DNA from: Lancefieldella sp. Marseille-Q7238
GTDB lineage: Bacteria > Actinomycetota > Coriobacteriia > Coriobacteriales > Atopobiaceae
DNA length: 64,000 nucleotides
Direction of reading: 5' to 3'
Assembly (NCBI RefSeq): GCF_949152215.1
Contig: NZ_OX424407.1
Location: forward strand, 562,530-626,529
This document shows positions 62,635-64,000 of this stretch, one piece after another. The position numbers were made by a program, and so were the translations under genes. A model generated the notes under the pieces. It had not been told where the DNA came from. It did no database searches and saw nothing but the letters and a program-made list of their open reading frames with translations. How positions within the stretch are numbered: the first letter of the stretch is position 1; each line of letters opens with the position of its first letter.

Positions 62635-62657
62635 ACTTTTGCCGATACGGCAAAAGT
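62635..62657 (-). other. Hairpin in the 16S-23S spacer
   Basis: ACTTTTGCCG and CGGCAAAAGT form a perfect 10-bp stem around ATA within the 226-bp spacer. It probably takes part in rRNA processing. No tRNA is present in the spacer. Confidence 0.7.
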
Positions 62658-62835
62658 ATCTACAGATGCGATCTTCTTGAAGAAAATCGAATTAATCACA
62701 CTATGCAGCTCTCAAGGTACGCGAGGGCGAACCCTCGAGACCGGATACTGACGCATATGCGGACAAAGATTTCAGTGTTGATACATTGCGAGGGTACTCA
62801 AATAAAGTAAATCAATCTAGATGAGGGTATCTCCC

Positions 62836-64000
<1,165 letters not shown>

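Overview
The window reads as one chromosomal segment of a Coriobacteriia (Actinomycetota) genome, most likely Atopobiaceae (an Atopobium, Lancefieldella or Olsenella relative). This is an inference from the partial 16S rRNA, from mixed GC content near 50 %, and from the gene set: type III glutamine synthetase, anaerobic NrdD/NrdG, SufBDSU, LPXTG surface protein, no respiratory genes. No prophage, insertion sequence, CRISPR array or tRNA was recognised. Almost everything is core or surface metabolism in short operons.

Layout. 1-3538 (+): 3' part of the suf operon (sufB end, sufD, sufS, sufU) closed by an Rrf2-type regulator. 3551-6495 (-): thiXYZ-type pyrimidine importer under a TPP riboswitch. 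6519-10108: acetyltransferase, deoC with a divergent GntR regulator, and an APH-fold kinase. 10109-11981 (-): a thiamine-binding DUF77 protein and the Gls24/DUF2273/AmaP envelope-stress cluster. 12463-18353 (-): PhoU-like/Pit phosphate uptake, MTA/SAH nucleosidase, MscS channel, UvrD/PcrA helicase. 18407-24836: UppP, a secreted coiled-coil wall hydrolase, a DMT exporter and an M16C protease. 25010-30755 (-): LPXTG coiled-coil surface protein, a MacB-like fused ABC exporter and a small membrane protein. 30869-35432: M20 dipeptidase, an unknown polytopic membrane protein and a MATE exporter. 35487-38817 (-): rnhA and polA. 39366-44052: glutamine synthetase III, an orphan solute-binding protein and a zinc-dependent phospholipase C-like protein. 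44078-49662 (-): ArsC/Spx protein, ligA and a three-domain glycosyltransferase. 49810-53911 (-): a second MacB-like ABC system. 53959-59113 (-): DJ-1/PfpI protein, orphan EIIA, DegV, nrdG and nrdD with paired NrdR boxes. 59444-64000 (-): an rRNA operon (5S, 23S, partial 16S).

Three sequence-level signals are not explained by the genes. (1) The octamer GCGAGAAG, usually followed by NNC, occurs about 43 times outside rRNA, 21 on one strand and 22 on the other, in several reading frames and between genes. About two would be expected by chance, so it resembles a DNA-uptake-type or other genome-wide signal. (2) Two 123-bp intergenic elements (12130-12252 and 39004-39126) share near-identical ends, but their central 54 bp are inverted relative to those ends. 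Each consists of four degenerate ~30-bp units. (3) Several candidate regulatory structures stand out: 11-bp phased repeats before the LPXTG gene, two palindromes between deoC and gntR, and structured leaders before the wall hydrolase and the MATE gene.
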